Positions 1-10,002 of a stretch of DNA of 64,000 nt are shown one piece after another. The notes beneath the pieces were generated by a model that saw only the letters and a program-made list of their open reading frames with translations, searched no databases and was not told where the DNA came from. The stretch's first letter is position 1, and every line of letters starts with the position of its first letter. This stretch comes from an uncultured Dokdonia sp. GTDB lineage: Bacteria; Bacteroidota; Bacteroidia; Flavobacteriales; Flavobacteriaceae. Position numbers and translations under genes: made by a program. The DNA is taken from NCBI RefSeq assembly GCF_947496725.1, contig NZ_CANMDS010000003.1, positions 434,001-498,000 of the forward strand. The letters run 5' to 3'.

Positions 1-2017
1 TAACAGCCCTACAACCCCTAAGGGTACTAAAAAAAGTAAAACTCCGGTTCTTGATAACTTTGGACGTGATCTTACTGCAATGGCAGACGAGGGCAAACTA
101 GATCCCGTTGTAGGCCGTAGTAAAGAGATTGAGCGTGTATCACAGATACTGAGTAGACGTAAGAAAAATAACCCTCTCCTTATAGGTGAGCCTGGAGTAG
201 GTAAATCTGCCATAGCAGAAGGACTTGCGCTACGTATTGTACAACGTAAGGTATCTCGTATCCTTTTTGACAAGCGAGTGGTTACTCTTGATCTTGCTAG
301 CCTTGTAGCTGGTACAAAGTATAGAGGACAGTTTGAAGAGCGTATGAAAGCCGTTATGAACGAGCTTGAAAAGAATGATGACATTATCTTATTTATAGAT
401 GAGATACATACCATTGTAGGGGCTGGAGGAGCAACAGGATCTCTTGATGCTTCAAATATGTTTAAACCTGCTCTCGCTCGAGGCGAAATACAATGTGTAG
501 GCGCAACAACGCTTGATGAATTCCGCCAGCACATTGAGAAAGATGGTGCTTTAGAGCGACGTTTTCAAAAAGTAATTGTAGAACCTACGTCTGTAGAAGA
601 AACAATTGAGATATTACAAAATATTAAAGGTAAGTATGAAGAGCACCATAATGTCTCATATACAGATGAGGCACTTGAAGCTTGTGTAAAACTTACTAAT
701 AGATATATGACCGATAGATTTCTTCCAGATAAGGCTATAGATGCTCTAGACGAAGCAGGATCTCGTGTGCATATTACTAATATTGATGTTCCTAAAAAGA
801 TTTTAGAATTAGAAAATAAGCTAGAAGAGGTAAGAGAACTCAAAACCTCTGTGGTAAAGAAGCAGAAATATGAAGAGGCTGCAAAGCTGCGTGATGATGA
901 GAAAAATTTAGAAAAAGAACTTGCAATCGCACAAGAGCGATGGGAAGAAGATTCTAAACTTCATAAAGAAGTTGTCTCAGAAGATAATGTGGCAGATGTA
1001 GTAAGTATGATGACTGGTATACCTGTTAACCGCATTGCACAAACAGAAAGTAACAAACTTGCAGAACTACCAGCAACAATAAAAGAAAACGTAATAGGTC
1101 AAGATGAGGCGGTTGCAAAGGTTGCAAAAGCAATACAACGTAACAGAGCTGGATTAAAAGACCCTAACAAACCTATAGGCTCATTTATATTCTTAGGACA
1201 GACTGGTGTAGGTAAAACGCAACTTGCAAAGGTTCTTGCAAAAGAGCTTTTTGATAATCAAGATGCACTCATCCGTATCGATATGAGTGAGTATATGGAG
1301 AAGTTTTCTATCTCAAGACTTGTAGGAGCTCCTCCTGGATACGTAGGATATGAAGAGGGTGGTCAACTCACAGAAAAAGTAAGACGTAAGCCTTACTCTG
1401 TAGTTTTACTAGATGAGATAGAAAAAGCGCATCCAGATGTCTTTAATATGTTACTGCAAGTGCTAGATGATGGTTTCTTAACAGATTCTCTAGGCCGTAA
1501 GATAGATTTTAGAAATACTATTATCATAATGACATCAAATATCGGGGCAAGAAAGCTTAAAGACTTTGGTCAAGGAGTAGGTTTTGGCACATCATCTCGT
1601 AAAACTCAAGCAGATGAAAACGCACGTAGTGTTATTCAAAATGCACTTAAAAAGGCATTTGCTCCAGAATTCTTAAACCGTATAGATGACGTTGTAGTAT
1701 TTAATGCACTAGAGCGTGAGGATATCCATAAAATTATTGATATCGAGCTAGAAAAACTCTTTACAAGAATCAAAGGACTTGGTTACAACCTATCTTTAAG
1801 TGAGAAAGCTAAAGATTACATAAGTGACAAAGGTTTTGATAAAGAGTATGGAGCCAGACCTCTTAAAAGAGCTATACAGAAGTATATAGAAGATGCACTA
1901 GCTGAAGAGATTATAAACTCTAAGCTAGAAGAAGGAGATAGCATCTTTATGGATTTTGATACAGATAAGGATGAACTTATTATAGATATCAAAAAAGGAG
2001 AGACTACAGAGTCTTAA
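1..2017 (+). CDS. clpC: ClpC, AAA+ unfoldase subunit of Clp protease (5' end cut by window)
   Basis: This is the ATPase that unfolds substrates for the ClpP protease in the cytoplasm. The reading frame is open from base 2, so the ATG at 80 is internal: the codons before it read [20 protein letters not shown], the usual start of the first AAA domain. The N-terminal Clp repeat domain lies outside the window. Two Walker A motifs are visible, GEPGVGKSA and GQTGVGKTQ. Between the two ATPase domains sits a UVR-type coiled segment ([14 protein letters not shown]), which marks ClpC rather than ClpB or ClpA. The C-terminal D2-small domain is complete ([20 protein letters not shown]). A strong hairpin terminator follows 20 bases after the stop. 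A second Clp ATPase, clpB, is in the window near 41 kb. Confidence 0.95.
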   Translation, partial: NSPTTPKGTKKSKTPVLDNFGRDLTAMADEGKLDPVVGRSKEIERVSQILSRRKKNNPLLIGEPGVGKSAIAEGLALRIVQRKVSRILFDKRVVTLDLASLVAGTKYRGQFEERMKAVMNELEKNDDIILFIDEIHTIVGAGGATGSLDASNMFKPALARGEIQCVGATTLDEFRQHIEKDGALERRFQKVIVEPTSVEETIEILQNIKGKYEEHHNVSYTDEALEACVKLTNRYMTDRFLPDKAIDALDEAGSRVHITNIDVPKKILELENKLEEVRELKTSVVKKQKYEEAAKLRDDEKNLEKELAIAQERWEEDSKLHKEVVSEDNVADVVSMMTGIPVNRIAQTESNKLAELPATIKENVIGQDEAVAKVAKAIQRNRAGLKDPNKPIGSFIFLGQTGVGKTQLAKVLAKELFDNQDALIRIDMSEYMEKFSISRLVGAPPGYVGYEEGGQLTEKVRRKPYSVVLLDEIEKAHPDVFNMLLQVLDDGFLTDSLGRKIDFRNTIIIMTSNIGARKLKDFGQGVGFGTSSRKTQADENARSVIQNALKKAFAPEFLNRIDDVVVFNALEREDIHKIIDIELEKLFTRIKGLGYNLSLSEKAKDYISDKGFDKEYGARPLKRAIQKYIEDALAEEIINSKLEEGDSIFMDFDTDKDELIIDIKKGETTES

Positions 2018-2037
2018 AAATCTCTTATAATTAAATT

Positions 2038-2078
2038 AAATCCCTTACTAAACACTTATGTTTAGTAAGGGATTTTTT
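2038..2078 (+). terminator. Rho-independent terminator after clpC
   Basis: A 17-bp perfect stem (AAATCCCTTACTAAACA and its complement) with a 4-nt loop is followed by a T run. Confidence 0.9.
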
Positions 2079-2160
2079 AATTACATAATAGTTAAAGTAC
2101 TGGTAATTAATAATTTATTTAATTACATTTAATTATATTCTATTCAAATATCCCCAACTT

Positions 2161-2544
2161 ATGAAAGAATTACAACTCGGTATTCAACTAGAATTCTCGT
2201 TTGGCAAAGTCACGGTCTATGAAGACTATGTATATGTCATTATGGATGAAGGTGTAACTGTGCACACAAATTTTAATGATGTATTAATAGCTGTTGCAGA
2301 AACCCACTTTGCAGGAAGGAATTTTATTTACATTACCCACAGAATTTATTCTTACTCTATAGATCCTACTATTTATTTAAAAACTGCCAAGGTTAAAAAT
2401 CTTAAAGGTTTTATAGTAGTTAGTCCCAACAAAGACTTTAAAGATGCTCAAAATATAGAAAAATTATTTTTCTGTAAACCTTTTGCACTGTTTGCAACTA
2501 TGGAAGAGGCTCTTATTCATAAAGATATAATGCTTTTAGAGTAG
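2161..2544 (+). CDS. STAS/SpoIIAA-like small protein, paralog 1
   Basis: A 127-aa cytoplasmic protein with no signal peptide or membrane segment. It resembles the short flavobacterial proteins annotated as STAS/SEC14-like; the function is unknown. It shares with the next gene the pattern HRxYSYSxDPTxY near the middle, then VVSxN, then an IEKxFFxxPFxxFxT segment near the C-terminus, so the two are tandem duplicates. The ATG sits about 80 bases after the clpC terminator. Its codon use looks like its neighbours. The family name comes from the overall pattern, with no catalytic motif to confirm it. Confidence 0.75.
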   Translation: MKELQLGIQLEFSFGKVTVYEDYVYVIMDEGVTVHTNFNDVLIAVAETHFAGRNFIYITHRIYSYSIDPTIYLKTAKVKNLKGFIVVSPNKDFKDAQNIEKLFFCKPFALFATMEEALIHKDIMLLE

Positions 2545-2622
2545 CATATTTTTTATAGGAAAATTCTTTACTATTTGAATTGAATTCATCAATTTTGCGG
2601 CTCAATAAATCCCCTACATCCG

Positions 2623-2988
2623 TTGAAAATTACTAAAGAATTTGAATTTGGAGAACTTCACATAGAAGATAATCTTGTTATCGGAATAATGAAAGAAGGC
2701 TCTCATATAGACCCCGCATCTAACAGATTGCTCCTCTCCTATTGTAACGAAGTTTTTGAAAAAAAACCTTTTGGCTATCTATCTCATAGACAGCACTCCT
2801 ACTCGGTAGACCCAACTGTTTATATAGATGCAGCAAATCATTTTGGACTCAAAGCTATTGCTGTTGTTTCTCAAAATCCCGTTATTGAGACAAACGTCAT
2901 TATCGAAAAACAGTTTTTTAATCAACCCTTTGAAACATTTAAAACGGTTGAAGATGCAAAAAACTGGTTATCACAAGTTTTAATATAA
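2623..2988 (+). CDS. STAS/SpoIIAA-like small protein, paralog 2 (TTG start)
   Basis: A 121-aa tandem paralog of the gene before it, with the same HRQHSYSVDPTVY, VVSQNP and IEKQFFNQPFETF blocks. I place the start at the TTG at 2623. The encoded MKITKEFEFGELHIEDN aligns with the N-terminus of paralog 1, and no ATG or GTG is better placed. The 3' end overlaps the convergent hutH gene by 9 bases. Two adjacent copies with a weak start codon suggest unequal expression. The function is unknown. Confidence 0.7.
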   Translation: MKITKEFEFGELHIEDNLVIGIMKEGSHIDPASNRLLLSYCNEVFEKKPFGYLSHRQHSYSVDPTVYIDAANHFGLKAIAVVSQNPVIETNVIIEKQFFNQPFETFKTVEDAKNWLSQVLI

Positions 2989-4488
2989 ATCTTCTGGATC
3001 TATATTAAGGCTACCTATAAAGGTTTTTCCCAGTTTAATATCGTTGGCAAAGATTCTATCCTCATCTGCAAAGGGTACAACTTCTCTATAGCTTTTTGTA
3101 AAAGACTGTAGAAAACTTGACGTATGAATTGGTTGTCTGTAATGCAATGCCTGTACTGCGTTAAGTAATTCTATAGATAGTAATGTTTCCACATTTTCTA
3201 CAACTTTAAGAAGCTTTGTAGCGGCGTTTGCTCCCATACTTACGTGATCCTCTTGTCCATTTGATGATACGATTGAGTCAACACTTGCTGGAGTACAAAG
3301 CTGCTTGTTTTGGCTTACAATGCTTGCTGCAGTATATTGAGGTATCATCATACCACTATTAAGACCAGGGCTATCTACTAAAAATGGCGGTAAACCTCGT
3401 AAACCTCCTATTAGCTGGTAAACACGTCGCTCACTTATACTACCCAGTTCAGATAAGGCTATACATAAATAATCTAAAGCAAGAGCTAAGGGCTGACCGT
3501 GAAAATTTCCGCCGCTTATAATCAAATCATCTGCCGGAAAAATGTTAGGATTATCTGTAACACTATTAATTTCCGTTTTGAATGTTTTTGTTGTAAAATC
3601 TATAACATCCTTAGTAGCTCCGTGTACTTGAGGTATGCATCTAAAAGAGTATGGGTCTTGTACATTTTCTTTTTCTGTGGCAGCAATCTCGCTATCATCA
3701 AGAAAAGATAAGATACGAGCCGCAGTTTTGATCTGGCCCCTATGCGGTCTTACATAATGTACAAGAGGATTAAAAGGTGATAAATTACAATTAAAAGCAT
3801 CTATAGATATTGCTCCTATCACATCTGCAAGATATGATAATTTGTGTGCTTTTATGAGAGCAATTACACCATAAGCACTCATAAACTGAGTACCATTAAG
3901 GAGAGCAAGACCTTCTTTAGATTGTAAGTTTATTTTAGAGAGTTTATTCTTTTTAAGAGCTTCTCTAGCGTTTATTATAGTATCACCACTCCACACTTCA
4001 CCCTCACCTAGTAGCGGTAATGCTAGATGAGCTAGAGGAGCTAGATCACCACTTGCGCCAAGAGATCCCTGGTTATAAACAACGGGAAGAATGTCTAAAT
4101 TAAAAAAATCTATGAGCCGTTGCACAGTATTAATATGCACACCGCTATGACCATAACTTAAGGACTGCACTTTAAGAAGTAGCATTAATTTCACGATATC
4201 CTTAGGCACATAATCACCCGTACCACAGGCGTGAGATCTTACTAAGTTTTCTTGAAGCTTAGTTAAGTTTTCGTCTTGAATAGCTACATTACACAAGCTT
4301 CCAAAACCAGTATTAACGCCATATACTGGAGTCTTACTGTTCTTTATCTTTTTATCTAAATAAGTTCTTGATGTGTTTATATTGAGGATACTCTCCTCAC
4401 TAAGTTGTAGTTTTTTATGCTCTTCTAAGATAGTAGCAATTGTCTTTAGATCAAGAATTTCACTACTTATATAGTGTATTTGAGACAT
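2980..4488 (-). CDS. hutH: Histidine ammonia-lyase
   Basis: HutH converts L-histidine to urocanate and ammonia, the first step of histidine degradation in the cytoplasm. The protein is 502 aa, the normal family length. The Ala145-Ser146-Gly147 triad inside GSLGASGDLAP forms the MIO electrophile. Other conserved blocks include the N-terminal YGVNTGFGSL and the C-terminal half with VTDNPNIF and SMGANAATKL. No other hut gene is seen in the window, so it is a lone gene here. An inverted repeat 10 bases upstream of the ATG (4498-4521) is a possible operator. The last 9 bases overlap the convergent STAS-like gene. Confidence 0.93.
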   Translation of the reverse strand: MSQIHYISSEILDLKTIATILEEHKKLQLSEESILNINTSRTYLDKKIKNSKTPVYGVNTGFGSLCNVAIQDENLTKLQENLVRSHACGTGDYVPKDIVKLMLLLKVQSLSYGHSGVHINTVQRLIDFFNLDILPVVYNQGSLGASGDLAPLAHLALPLLGEGEVWSGDTIINAREALKKNKLSKINLQSKEGLALLNGTQFMSAYGVIALIKAHKLSYLADVIGAISIDAFNCNLSPFNPLVHYVRPHRGQIKTAARILSFLDDSEIAATEKENVQDPYSFRCIPQVHGATKDVIDFTTKTFKTEINSVTDNPNIFPADDLIISGGNFHGQPLALALDYLCIALSELGSISERRVYQLIGGLRGLPPFLVDSPGLNSGMMIPQYTAASIVSQNKQLCTPASVDSIVSSNGQEDHVSMGANAATKLLKVVENVETLLSIELLNAVQALHYRQPIHTSSFLQSFTKSYREVVPFADEDRIFANDIKLGKTFIGSLNIDPEDLY

Positions 4489-4497
4489 ATGGTCTTA

Positions 4498-4521
4498 TTT
4501 TTTACGCAATTTCGTAAAAAA
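4498..4521. promoter_or_regulatory. Inverted repeat upstream of hutH, possible operator
   Basis: Perfect 9-bp arms, TTTTTTACG and CGTAAAAAA, surround a 6-nt centre (CAATTT), 10 bases ahead of the hutH start codon. The position suits repression. No regulator gene is adjacent. Confidence 0.4.
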
Positions 4522-4778
4522 CAATGATATAATTAAGAATTATACAATCAAGAGCGTAAAAAGTATCTTACAATAAGCGATTACTAAAGTTTAGAATTCA
4601 TTTTATCTTATATATCAATTGCAGCAATCATAATTAAAAAATTGAAAATCAGATATTTAAAAATTACAAAATCAATTGTATTTCATCAATTAAAAATTTG
4701 CAGAAAAACAATTTAGATTAACAATATGACAATAGATTAGTTATTTATAACAGTAAATTAAATTATGTGATTACTAAT

Positions 4779-4798
4779 TACGCTTTCGTGAAAGCGTA
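4779..4798. repeat. Dispersed palindrome copy (one mismatch), intergenic
   Basis: Reads TACGCTTTCGTGAAAGCGTA. It differs from the consensus only by C to T at the centre. It lies just after the stop codon of the small membrane protein gene on the minus strand. Confidence 0.85.
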
Positions 4799-4819
4799 AA
4801 AATTATGCAATGGAGAGAA

Positions 4820-5131
4820 CTAATCTAACTTGTTCTCAAGCATTTTACTCACTTTTGAATCTTTAAAAACATAGGTGTATAACCACATAAGCGTAAATGA
4901 TGGAATTATATCTACCCCTGGGATTAGCTCCTCAACAAAGGTGACTACTCCTCCTACCTTACCGGCCGTACCTTTATATAATCGAGTCATAAGCCAGGCA
5001 GAAAGTGGTGCCCAGGCAATGTCTGCAAAGTCACCTATAACTGGTAAAACCCAGCTTGAGGTCACTATGCCTAGCCCGTCTATGAGCAGTCCGATAAGTA
5101 AAAGTTTAAATTTATTAGTTTGATTATCCAT
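4820..5131 (-). CDS. Small hydrophobic membrane protein, unknown function
   Basis: A 103-aa protein with two or three likely membrane segments: LLLIGLLIDGLGIVTSSWVL, then IAWAPLSAWLMTRLY, and a C-terminal IIPSFTLMWLYTYVF. A short polar N-terminus (MDNQTNKFK) and a charged C-terminus suggest an integral inner-membrane protein. I do not recognise the family with confidence. It lies downstream of folE on the same strand with a 52-base gap, so the two could be co-transcribed. Confidence 0.7.
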   Translation of the reverse strand: MDNQTNKFKLLLIGLLIDGLGIVTSSWVLPVIGDFADIAWAPLSAWLMTRLYKGTAGKVGGVVTFVEELIPGVDIIPSFTLMWLYTYVFKDSKVSKMLENKLD

Positions 5132-5183
5132 AAGTGTATTAAATATAACACTTCAGTTTAATCAAAATACATTCCAAAAATGA

Positions 5184-5780
5184 TTAGTCTAGATTTGAAG
5201 ATATTAATTTTAAGAATTCATTACGTGTTTCTTGTTTTTCAAACTGACCTCTAAAACCTGAAGTTGTGGTAGTAGAATTTTGTTTTTGAACTCCTCTCAT
5301 CATCATACACATATGTGAAGCTTCAATAACAACCGCAACTCCTTTAGGTTGCAAAGTTGTATTAATACACTCTAGAATATCGTGAGTAAGTCGTTCTTGT
5401 ACCTGTAATCTACGAGAAAAAACATCTACAATACGAGGGAGTTTACTTAAGCCCACTATATGTCCATTAGGGATATAAGCAATGTGAGCTTTTCCGAAGA
5501 ATGGGAGCATATGATGCTCACATAGAGAGTAGAGTTCTATATTCTTTACGATTACCATATCATCATAGTCCTCCTTAAACATAGCGCCTTTGAGTATCGC
5601 AGCAGGATCCATCTCATAACCAGAGGTTAAATATTGCATAGCCTTTGCAGCTCTCTCTGGAGTTTTTACAATACCTTCTCTTGTGGTATCTTCTCCTAAG
5701 CTCTCTATTATAGAAGAAAAATTATTCTTTACATCCTCAGTTACTTCGATGTTGTACTCTTCAAATTTTCTGTATGGCAT
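5184..5780 (-). CDS. folE: GTP cyclohydrolase I
   Basis: FolE converts GTP to 7,8-dihydroneopterin triphosphate, the first step of tetrahydrofolate synthesis. At 198 aa it has the normal length. The zinc and active-site block [20 protein letters not shown] is present, together with [23 protein letters not shown] and the C-terminal [13 protein letters not shown] block carrying the third zinc ligand cysteine. Upstream on the minus strand a TATCTTTG -7 box (5805-5812) lies 25 bases before the ATG. Confidence 0.96.
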   Translation of the reverse strand: MPYRKFEEYNIEVTEDVKNNFSSIIESLGEDTTREGIVKTPERAAKAMQYLTSGYEMDPAAILKGAMFKEDYDDMVIVKNIELYSLCEHHMLPFFGKAHIAYIPNGHIVGLSKLPRIVDVFSRRLQVQERLTHDILECINTTLQPKGVAVVIEASHMCMMMRGVQKQNSTTTTSGFRGQFEKQETRNEFLKLISSNLD

Positions 5781-5804
5781 TCTCTAGTTTCAAAATTGTT
5801 TAAC

Positions 5805-5812
5805 CAAAGATA
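5805..5812 (-). promoter_or_regulatory. -7 box of the folE promoter
   Basis: On the minus strand the bases read TATCTTTG, matching the Bacteroidota -7 consensus TAnnTTTG. No clear -33 TTTG is seen at the expected spacing. Confidence 0.45.
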
Positions 5813-5859
5813 CGATTTATTAAACATTATAATTTTCATATTTAACTTTTTATTTAGAG

Positions 5860-5887
5860 TTTGCTCACTATGACAACTCTAGATTTG
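5860..5887 (+). promoter_or_regulatory. Bacteroidota-type promoter for the CBM9/beta-barrel gene
   Basis: TTTG at 5860-5863, a 16-base spacer and TAGATTTG at 5880-5887 match the -33/-7 pattern. The ATG follows 23 bases after the -7 box. Confidence 0.6.
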
Positions 5888-5909
5888 TTGGGTCAAATAA
5901 TCTTTTTTT

Positions 5910-8381
5910 ATGCGTTTTATTGTTTTAGGACTTCTTAGTCTGCTCTATTCTAACCACCTACTTTCTCAAGGTACAAAAACCTTGAACGCAGAGCGCATAG
6001 ACGAGGTGCCAAAAATAGATGGGATACTAGATGATAATATTTGGAAAACGCTACCCACTTATGGTGACTTTCATATGTTTGAACCTGGTAATGAAGGAAC
6101 TATAGAAGAAAATCAACGCACTGAGATTAAAATGGCATATGATGATAAAGCCATTTACATTGCGGCATATTTATATGACCCAAATCCTAAAGATATTGCA
6201 AGTCAGTTTAGCCAGCGTGATGAAGTATTTGCTCAGGCAGATCATTTTATGGTAGCTCTGAACACTTATGATGATGGTATAAATGAAACTAGATTTTATG
6301 TAACAAGCGCAGGAACCATAGGTGATCAGAGAGTAACTCAAAATACAAGAGACTTTGGTTTTAATGTGGTTTTTGAATGTAAAGTATCTAGAGATGATAA
6401 AGGATGGTATGCTGAGTATCGTATTCCTTATAATGCTTTACGTTTTCCTGAGAGTGAAGTGCAAAACTGGAGTGTAAATTTTTACAGACGACTTGTAAAT
6501 AAAAATGAGACTCATACTTGGAGCAGAATAGAGCGTGGTATAGGTAGAGATACACAATATAATGGCACAGTAACCGGAGTACGTAATATAGACCCTCCTG
6601 TACGACTTACTTTTTTTCCTTTTGTACAAACTGCTGTTAGTTCTCAAGATGGAAACACAGAAACAAACTTTGCTGGTGGACTTGACATTAAATACGGTCT
6701 TACGGATAGCTTTACACTAGACGCCCAGCTTATACCAGATTTTGGTCAAGTAGCTTTTGACAATGTAGTACTTAACTTAGGTCCTTTTGAGCAAACCTTT
6801 GGTGAAAACAGAGCCTTTTTTACAGAAGGTATTGACTTGTTTAATAAAGGGAGAATCTTTTTCTCAAGGCGTATAGGTGGTCCTGCAACTGGAAGCGTAA
6901 CTCTAGAAGAAAGCGACACTGTAAGTGAAGAAATTATAGACTACCCTGCAAAGGTTAAATTACTTAACTCTATTAAAATATCTGGACGTACAAAGGGTGG
7001 CCTAGGTATAGGTTTTTTAAACTCCGTAGGTAGTAAAACCTTTGCTACAGTAGAGCGTACAGAGATAGACGAAGACAACACCAGTAGCATTATTGAGACC
7101 TCACGTCGCGAGGTGCTTATAGAACCTTTATCTAACTACAATGTTTTTGTACTAGACCAACAGTTTAATCAAAACTCTTCTGTATCGCTCATAAATACAA
7201 ATGTAACAAGAAGCGGTAGCGGTTTTAGAAATGCAAATGTTACAGGAGGGGTATTTGACATTGCAGATAAGGACAATAACTATAATGTATCTGGTAGAGG
7301 GATTTTTAGTAATGTAAGAGAGTCTGGTGAGACTACTACTGGTTTTCAGTCTGAATTTGATTTTAGAAAAATATCTGGAAACTGGAGGTATCGCGTGGGT
7401 CACGACTTTGCAAATACTAAACTTGATATAAATGATTTAGGTGTTAATTTTAGAAATAACTTCAATAATTTTACTCTAGGAGGTTCTTATCAACTCATAC
7501 AGCCTAAGGGTAAATTTAATAACTACAGATTTGATGTTACTGTGCGCCACCAGCGGTTATACAAGCCCAGCGTAAAAACTCGTAACAGCATACGTTTTAA
7601 CTCATTTTTTGCTACAACAAAGCGACTCGCCTTTGGTGGTAATCTAAGTCTTAATGGTAAAAATCAAGATTACTTTGAGCCACGTGTAGATGGTAGATTT
7701 GTAACTTTTGAGTCTAACTTAGGTGGTGGAGGTTTTGTCTCAACAGACTTTAGAAAGAAATTTGCATTTGATGCTGGAGGAGCGGTAAGGCAATGGTTTG
7801 GGAATCAAGACCAGTTTAATTACAGTTTTAATTTTTCTCCTCGATATCGATTTTCAGAAAAATTGCTTGTTATTTTTGCTACAAATTACTCAAGTAGAAA
7901 GAATAACTTTGGATGGGTAGATAATACAGATACTGAAGTGTTTTTAGGACTAAGAGATGTAGTGTCTTTTGAAAATAGAGTTACTGCAAACTTTAATTTT
8001 GACCCTTATAAGGCCATAAACCTTAGTTTACGTAATTTCTGGGCAGCCTCAGATCATAGTAATAATATCTATTATACACTCAATGATGACGGCTCAAGGT
8101 CTCAAATTGCAGATTATAATTTTGATGAGCGTAGAGATCCTAATGCAAACTTTAATGTATGGAATTTAGACTTAAGCTTTAGATGGCGATTTGCTCCAGG
8201 GAGTGAGGCTTCCCTACTCTATCGTAATCAAATTTCTAAGTTTGATGAGCAATCTACAATAGGATATAATGAAAGTCTATCTAACCTCTTTCAAGAACCA
8301 CTTAATCACACATTATCACTAAGAGTAACATACTTCATAGACTATAATAATATTAAACACGTCTTTAAAAAGGTTTCTTAA
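5910..8381 (+). CDS. Outer-membrane protein with CBM9-like N-domain and beta-barrel (DUF5916 type)
   Basis: An 823-aa protein with a cleavable signal peptide (MRFIVLGLLSLLYSNHLLSQG). Residues about 25-230 form a CBM9-like domain, recognised by EVPKIDGILDDNIWKTL and later blocks such as GWYAEYRIPYNALRFP. The rest has alternating aromatic and polar beta-strands typical of an outer-membrane barrel, ending at TYFIDYNNIKHVFKKVS. This matches Bacteroidota DUF5916 proteins, whose substrate is not established. A good promoter lies upstream and the ABC ATPase gene follows after 52 bases. A second CBM9-like protein, a lipoprotein, is at 26196. Confidence 0.85.
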   Translation: MRFIVLGLLSLLYSNHLLSQGTKTLNAERIDEVPKIDGILDDNIWKTLPTYGDFHMFEPGNEGTIEENQRTEIKMAYDDKAIYIAAYLYDPNPKDIASQFSQRDEVFAQADHFMVALNTYDDGINETRFYVTSAGTIGDQRVTQNTRDFGFNVVFECKVSRDDKGWYAEYRIPYNALRFPESEVQNWSVNFYRRLVNKNETHTWSRIERGIGRDTQYNGTVTGVRNIDPPVRLTFFPFVQTAVSSQDGNTETNFAGGLDIKYGLTDSFTLDAQLIPDFGQVAFDNVVLNLGPFEQTFGENRAFFTEGIDLFNKGRIFFSRRIGGPATGSVTLEESDTVSEEIIDYPAKVKLLNSIKISGRTKGGLGIGFLNSVGSKTFATVERTEIDEDNTSSIIETSRREVLIEPLSNYNVFVLDQQFNQNSSVSLINTNVTRSGSGFRNANVTGGVFDIADKDNNYNVSGRGIFSNVRESGETTTGFQSEFDFRKISGNWRYRVGHDFANTKLDINDLGVNFRNNFNNFTLGGSYQLIQPKGKFNNYRFDVTVRHQRLYKPSVKTRNSIRFNSFFATTKRLAFGGNLSLNGKNQDYFEPRVDGRFVTFESNLGGGGFVSTDFRKKFAFDAGGAVRQWFGNQDQFNYSFNFSPRYRFSEKLLVIFATNYSSRKNNFGWVDNTDTEVFLGLRDVVSFENRVTANFNFDPYKAINLSLRNFWAASDHSNNIYYTLNDDGSRSQIADYNFDERRDPNANFNVWNLDLSFRWRFAPGSEASLLYRNQISKFDEQSTIGYNESLSNLFQEPLNHTLSLRVTYFIDYNNIKHVFKKVS

Positions 8382-8433
8382 TTTCTTAGACTAATAAGTT
8401 ATTATAGTATTTTCACAGCTAAGCAATTTTTTT

Positions 8434-9099
8434 ATGGTTAAGGCACAGCATATTTCTAAAACTTTTGGTGAACTTAAAGTGTTAAAAGACGTCTCACTTA
8501 CCGTAAATAAAGGTGAAGTCGTCTCTATAGTAGGGCAAAGTGGTGCTGGTAAAACAACATTACTGCAGATAATAGGTACGCTAGATAGTCCTGATGTAAC
8601 CGCAGATGCTAGTCTTAATATTAATGATAAGGAGATCATTGGTATGAAAGCAAAACTTATGAGTGCCTTTCGTAATGAGCATATAGGTTTTATATTTCAA
8701 TTTCATCAATTACTACCAGAATTTACTGCATTAGAAAATGTATGTATACCGGCCTATATTGCAAAAAAAGACAAAGCACCCACTGAAAAAAGAGCAAAAG
8801 AACTACTTGACTTTCTAGGCCTGTCACATCGTTATGACCACAAGCCTAATGAGCTCTCTGGAGGTGAGCAACAGCGAGTGGCTGTCGCTCGTGCACTTAT
8901 AAATAATCCTTCTCTCATACTTGCAGATGAACCTTCTGGAAATCTTGACACAGAAAGTGCAGATCACCTACATAAATTATTTTTTAAGCTACGAGATGAG
9001 TATAATCAAACAGTGATTATTGTAACTCACAATGAAGAGCTTGCGGATATGGCAGATCGCAAACTTGTGATGAAAGATGGAAGTTTTGTAACTTCTTAA
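8434..9099 (+). CDS. ABC transporter ATP-binding protein, LolD/MacB type
   Basis: A 221-aa cytoplasmic ATPase. Walker A is GQSGAGKT (residues 34-41), the signature is [15 protein letters not shown] and Walker B is [12 protein letters not shown]. The size and the SGNLD pattern match the LolD/MacB/FtsE group, which drives lipoprotein release or substrate extrusion. No permease gene is adjacent, so its partner must be elsewhere and lolD is not assigned. It follows the beta-barrel gene by 52 bases, and the TIGR02757 gene follows in the same direction. Confidence 0.9.
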   Translation: MVKAQHISKTFGELKVLKDVSLTVNKGEVVSIVGQSGAGKTTLLQIIGTLDSPDVTADASLNINDKEIIGMKAKLMSAFRNEHIGFIFQFHQLLPEFTALENVCIPAYIAKKDKAPTEKRAKELLDFLGLSHRYDHKPNELSGGEQQRVAVARALINNPSLILADEPSGNLDTESADHLHKLFFKLRDEYNQTVIIVTHNEELADMADRKLVMKDGSFVTS

Positions 9100-9162
9100 A
9101 AGGCTACGCAGTTTGCATTTATTGTGCGATGGCTATACTATGTATTAATCTCTAATTTTAAG

Positions 9163-9927
9163 ATGAACAAAAAGGAGCTCAAAATATTTTTAGACGAGAA
9201 GGCCGCTCAGTATGAAAATAATGATTTTATACCCCACGACCCTATCCAAATTCCGCACAGGTTTGATTCTAAAGAAGATATTGAGATAGCCGCATTTCTT
9301 ACTGCTACCATAGCCTGGGGTAATAGAAAGAGCATTATTAATAATGCTACAAAAATGATGGATATAATGAATGATACTCCTCACGATTTTGTCTTAAATT
9401 ATCATCCTGACCAGTCATATTTATTTGACGGTTTTGTACACCGTACTTTTAATAGTATCGATTTAGAAACGTTTATACGTGCGCTTCAAAATATTTATAC
9501 AAATCACGGAGGCTTAGAACAGGTCTTTTTATCGGGAATTAAAGATGGTGATTTACAACCCGCAATCACTCACTTTAAAAAAGTATTTTTTGAGGTAGAC
9601 CACCTACCTCGCACGCAAAAGCACGTCAGTGATCCGTCTAAAAATTCAGCAGCAAAGCGTATTAATATGTTTTTAAGGTGGATGATAAGAGATGCAAGCC
9701 GTGGTGTAGACTTCGGTATATGGAAATCGATCTCTCCTGCCCTATTATCTTGTCCTCTTGATGTACATACGAGCAATGTTGCAAGAAAGCTTAGATTGCT
9801 TTCGCGAAAGCAAAATGATGGTAAAACCCTTGCAGAGCTAGATAAGACTCTCAGAAAAATGGATCCTAATGATCCTGTAAAATATGATTTTGCACTTTTT
9901 GGACTCGGTGCTTTTGAAAATTTTTAA
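9163..9927 (+). CDS. TIGR02757 (DUF2400) family protein
   Basis: A conserved Bacteroidota protein of unknown function, 254 aa from the ATG at 9163. The reading frame is open further upstream (a GTG at 9124), but MNKKELKIFLDEKAAQYEN fits the family N-terminus better. Recognisable blocks are IEIAAFLTATIAWGNRKSI, KRINMFLRWMIRDASRGVDFG and LSCPLDVHTSNVARKLRLL. The last block looks like a helix-hairpin-helix glycosylase-type VDTH motif, so a link to DNA repair is possible but inferred. Near the C-terminus a copy of the genome palindrome is read as LLSRKQ, just after the conserved VARKLR block. Confidence 0.88.
   Translation: MNKKELKIFLDEKAAQYENNDFIPHDPIQIPHRFDSKEDIEIAAFLTATIAWGNRKSIINNATKMMDIMNDTPHDFVLNYHPDQSYLFDGFVHRTFNSIDLETFIRALQNIYTNHGGLEQVFLSGIKDGDLQPAITHFKKVFFEVDHLPRTQKHVSDPSKNSAAKRINMFLRWMIRDASRGVDFGIWKSISPALLSCPLDVHTSNVARKLRLLSRKQNDGKTLAELDKTLRKMDPNDPVKYDFALFGLGAFENF
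9798..9811. repeat. Dispersed palindrome core inside TIGR02757 gene (LSRK frame)
   Basis: GCTTTCGCGAAAGC, a perfect 14-bp core, is translated as part of LLSRKQ. Confidence 0.9.
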
Positions 9928-10002
9928 TTTATCTTTAATTATTCTTTGAGCGGCGTGTTATGTCGCTATATTAAAACCTACTAACTAGTTTTATCTATAC
10001 CT

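Larger units (their letters stand above)
4489..4819. other. AT-rich intergenic region between hutH and a small membrane protein gene
   Basis: 331 bases without a supported gene. The stretch holds the hutH-side inverted repeat (4498-4521) and a one-mismatch copy of the genome palindrome at 4779-4798. The rest is very AT-rich, with no other structure I can defend. Confidence 0.7.

Noticed and set aside
80-2017. clpC read as a complete gene starting at the ATG at 80
   Set aside because: The frame is open from base 2 with typical ClpC residues, so this ATG is internal and the gene is truncated by the window.
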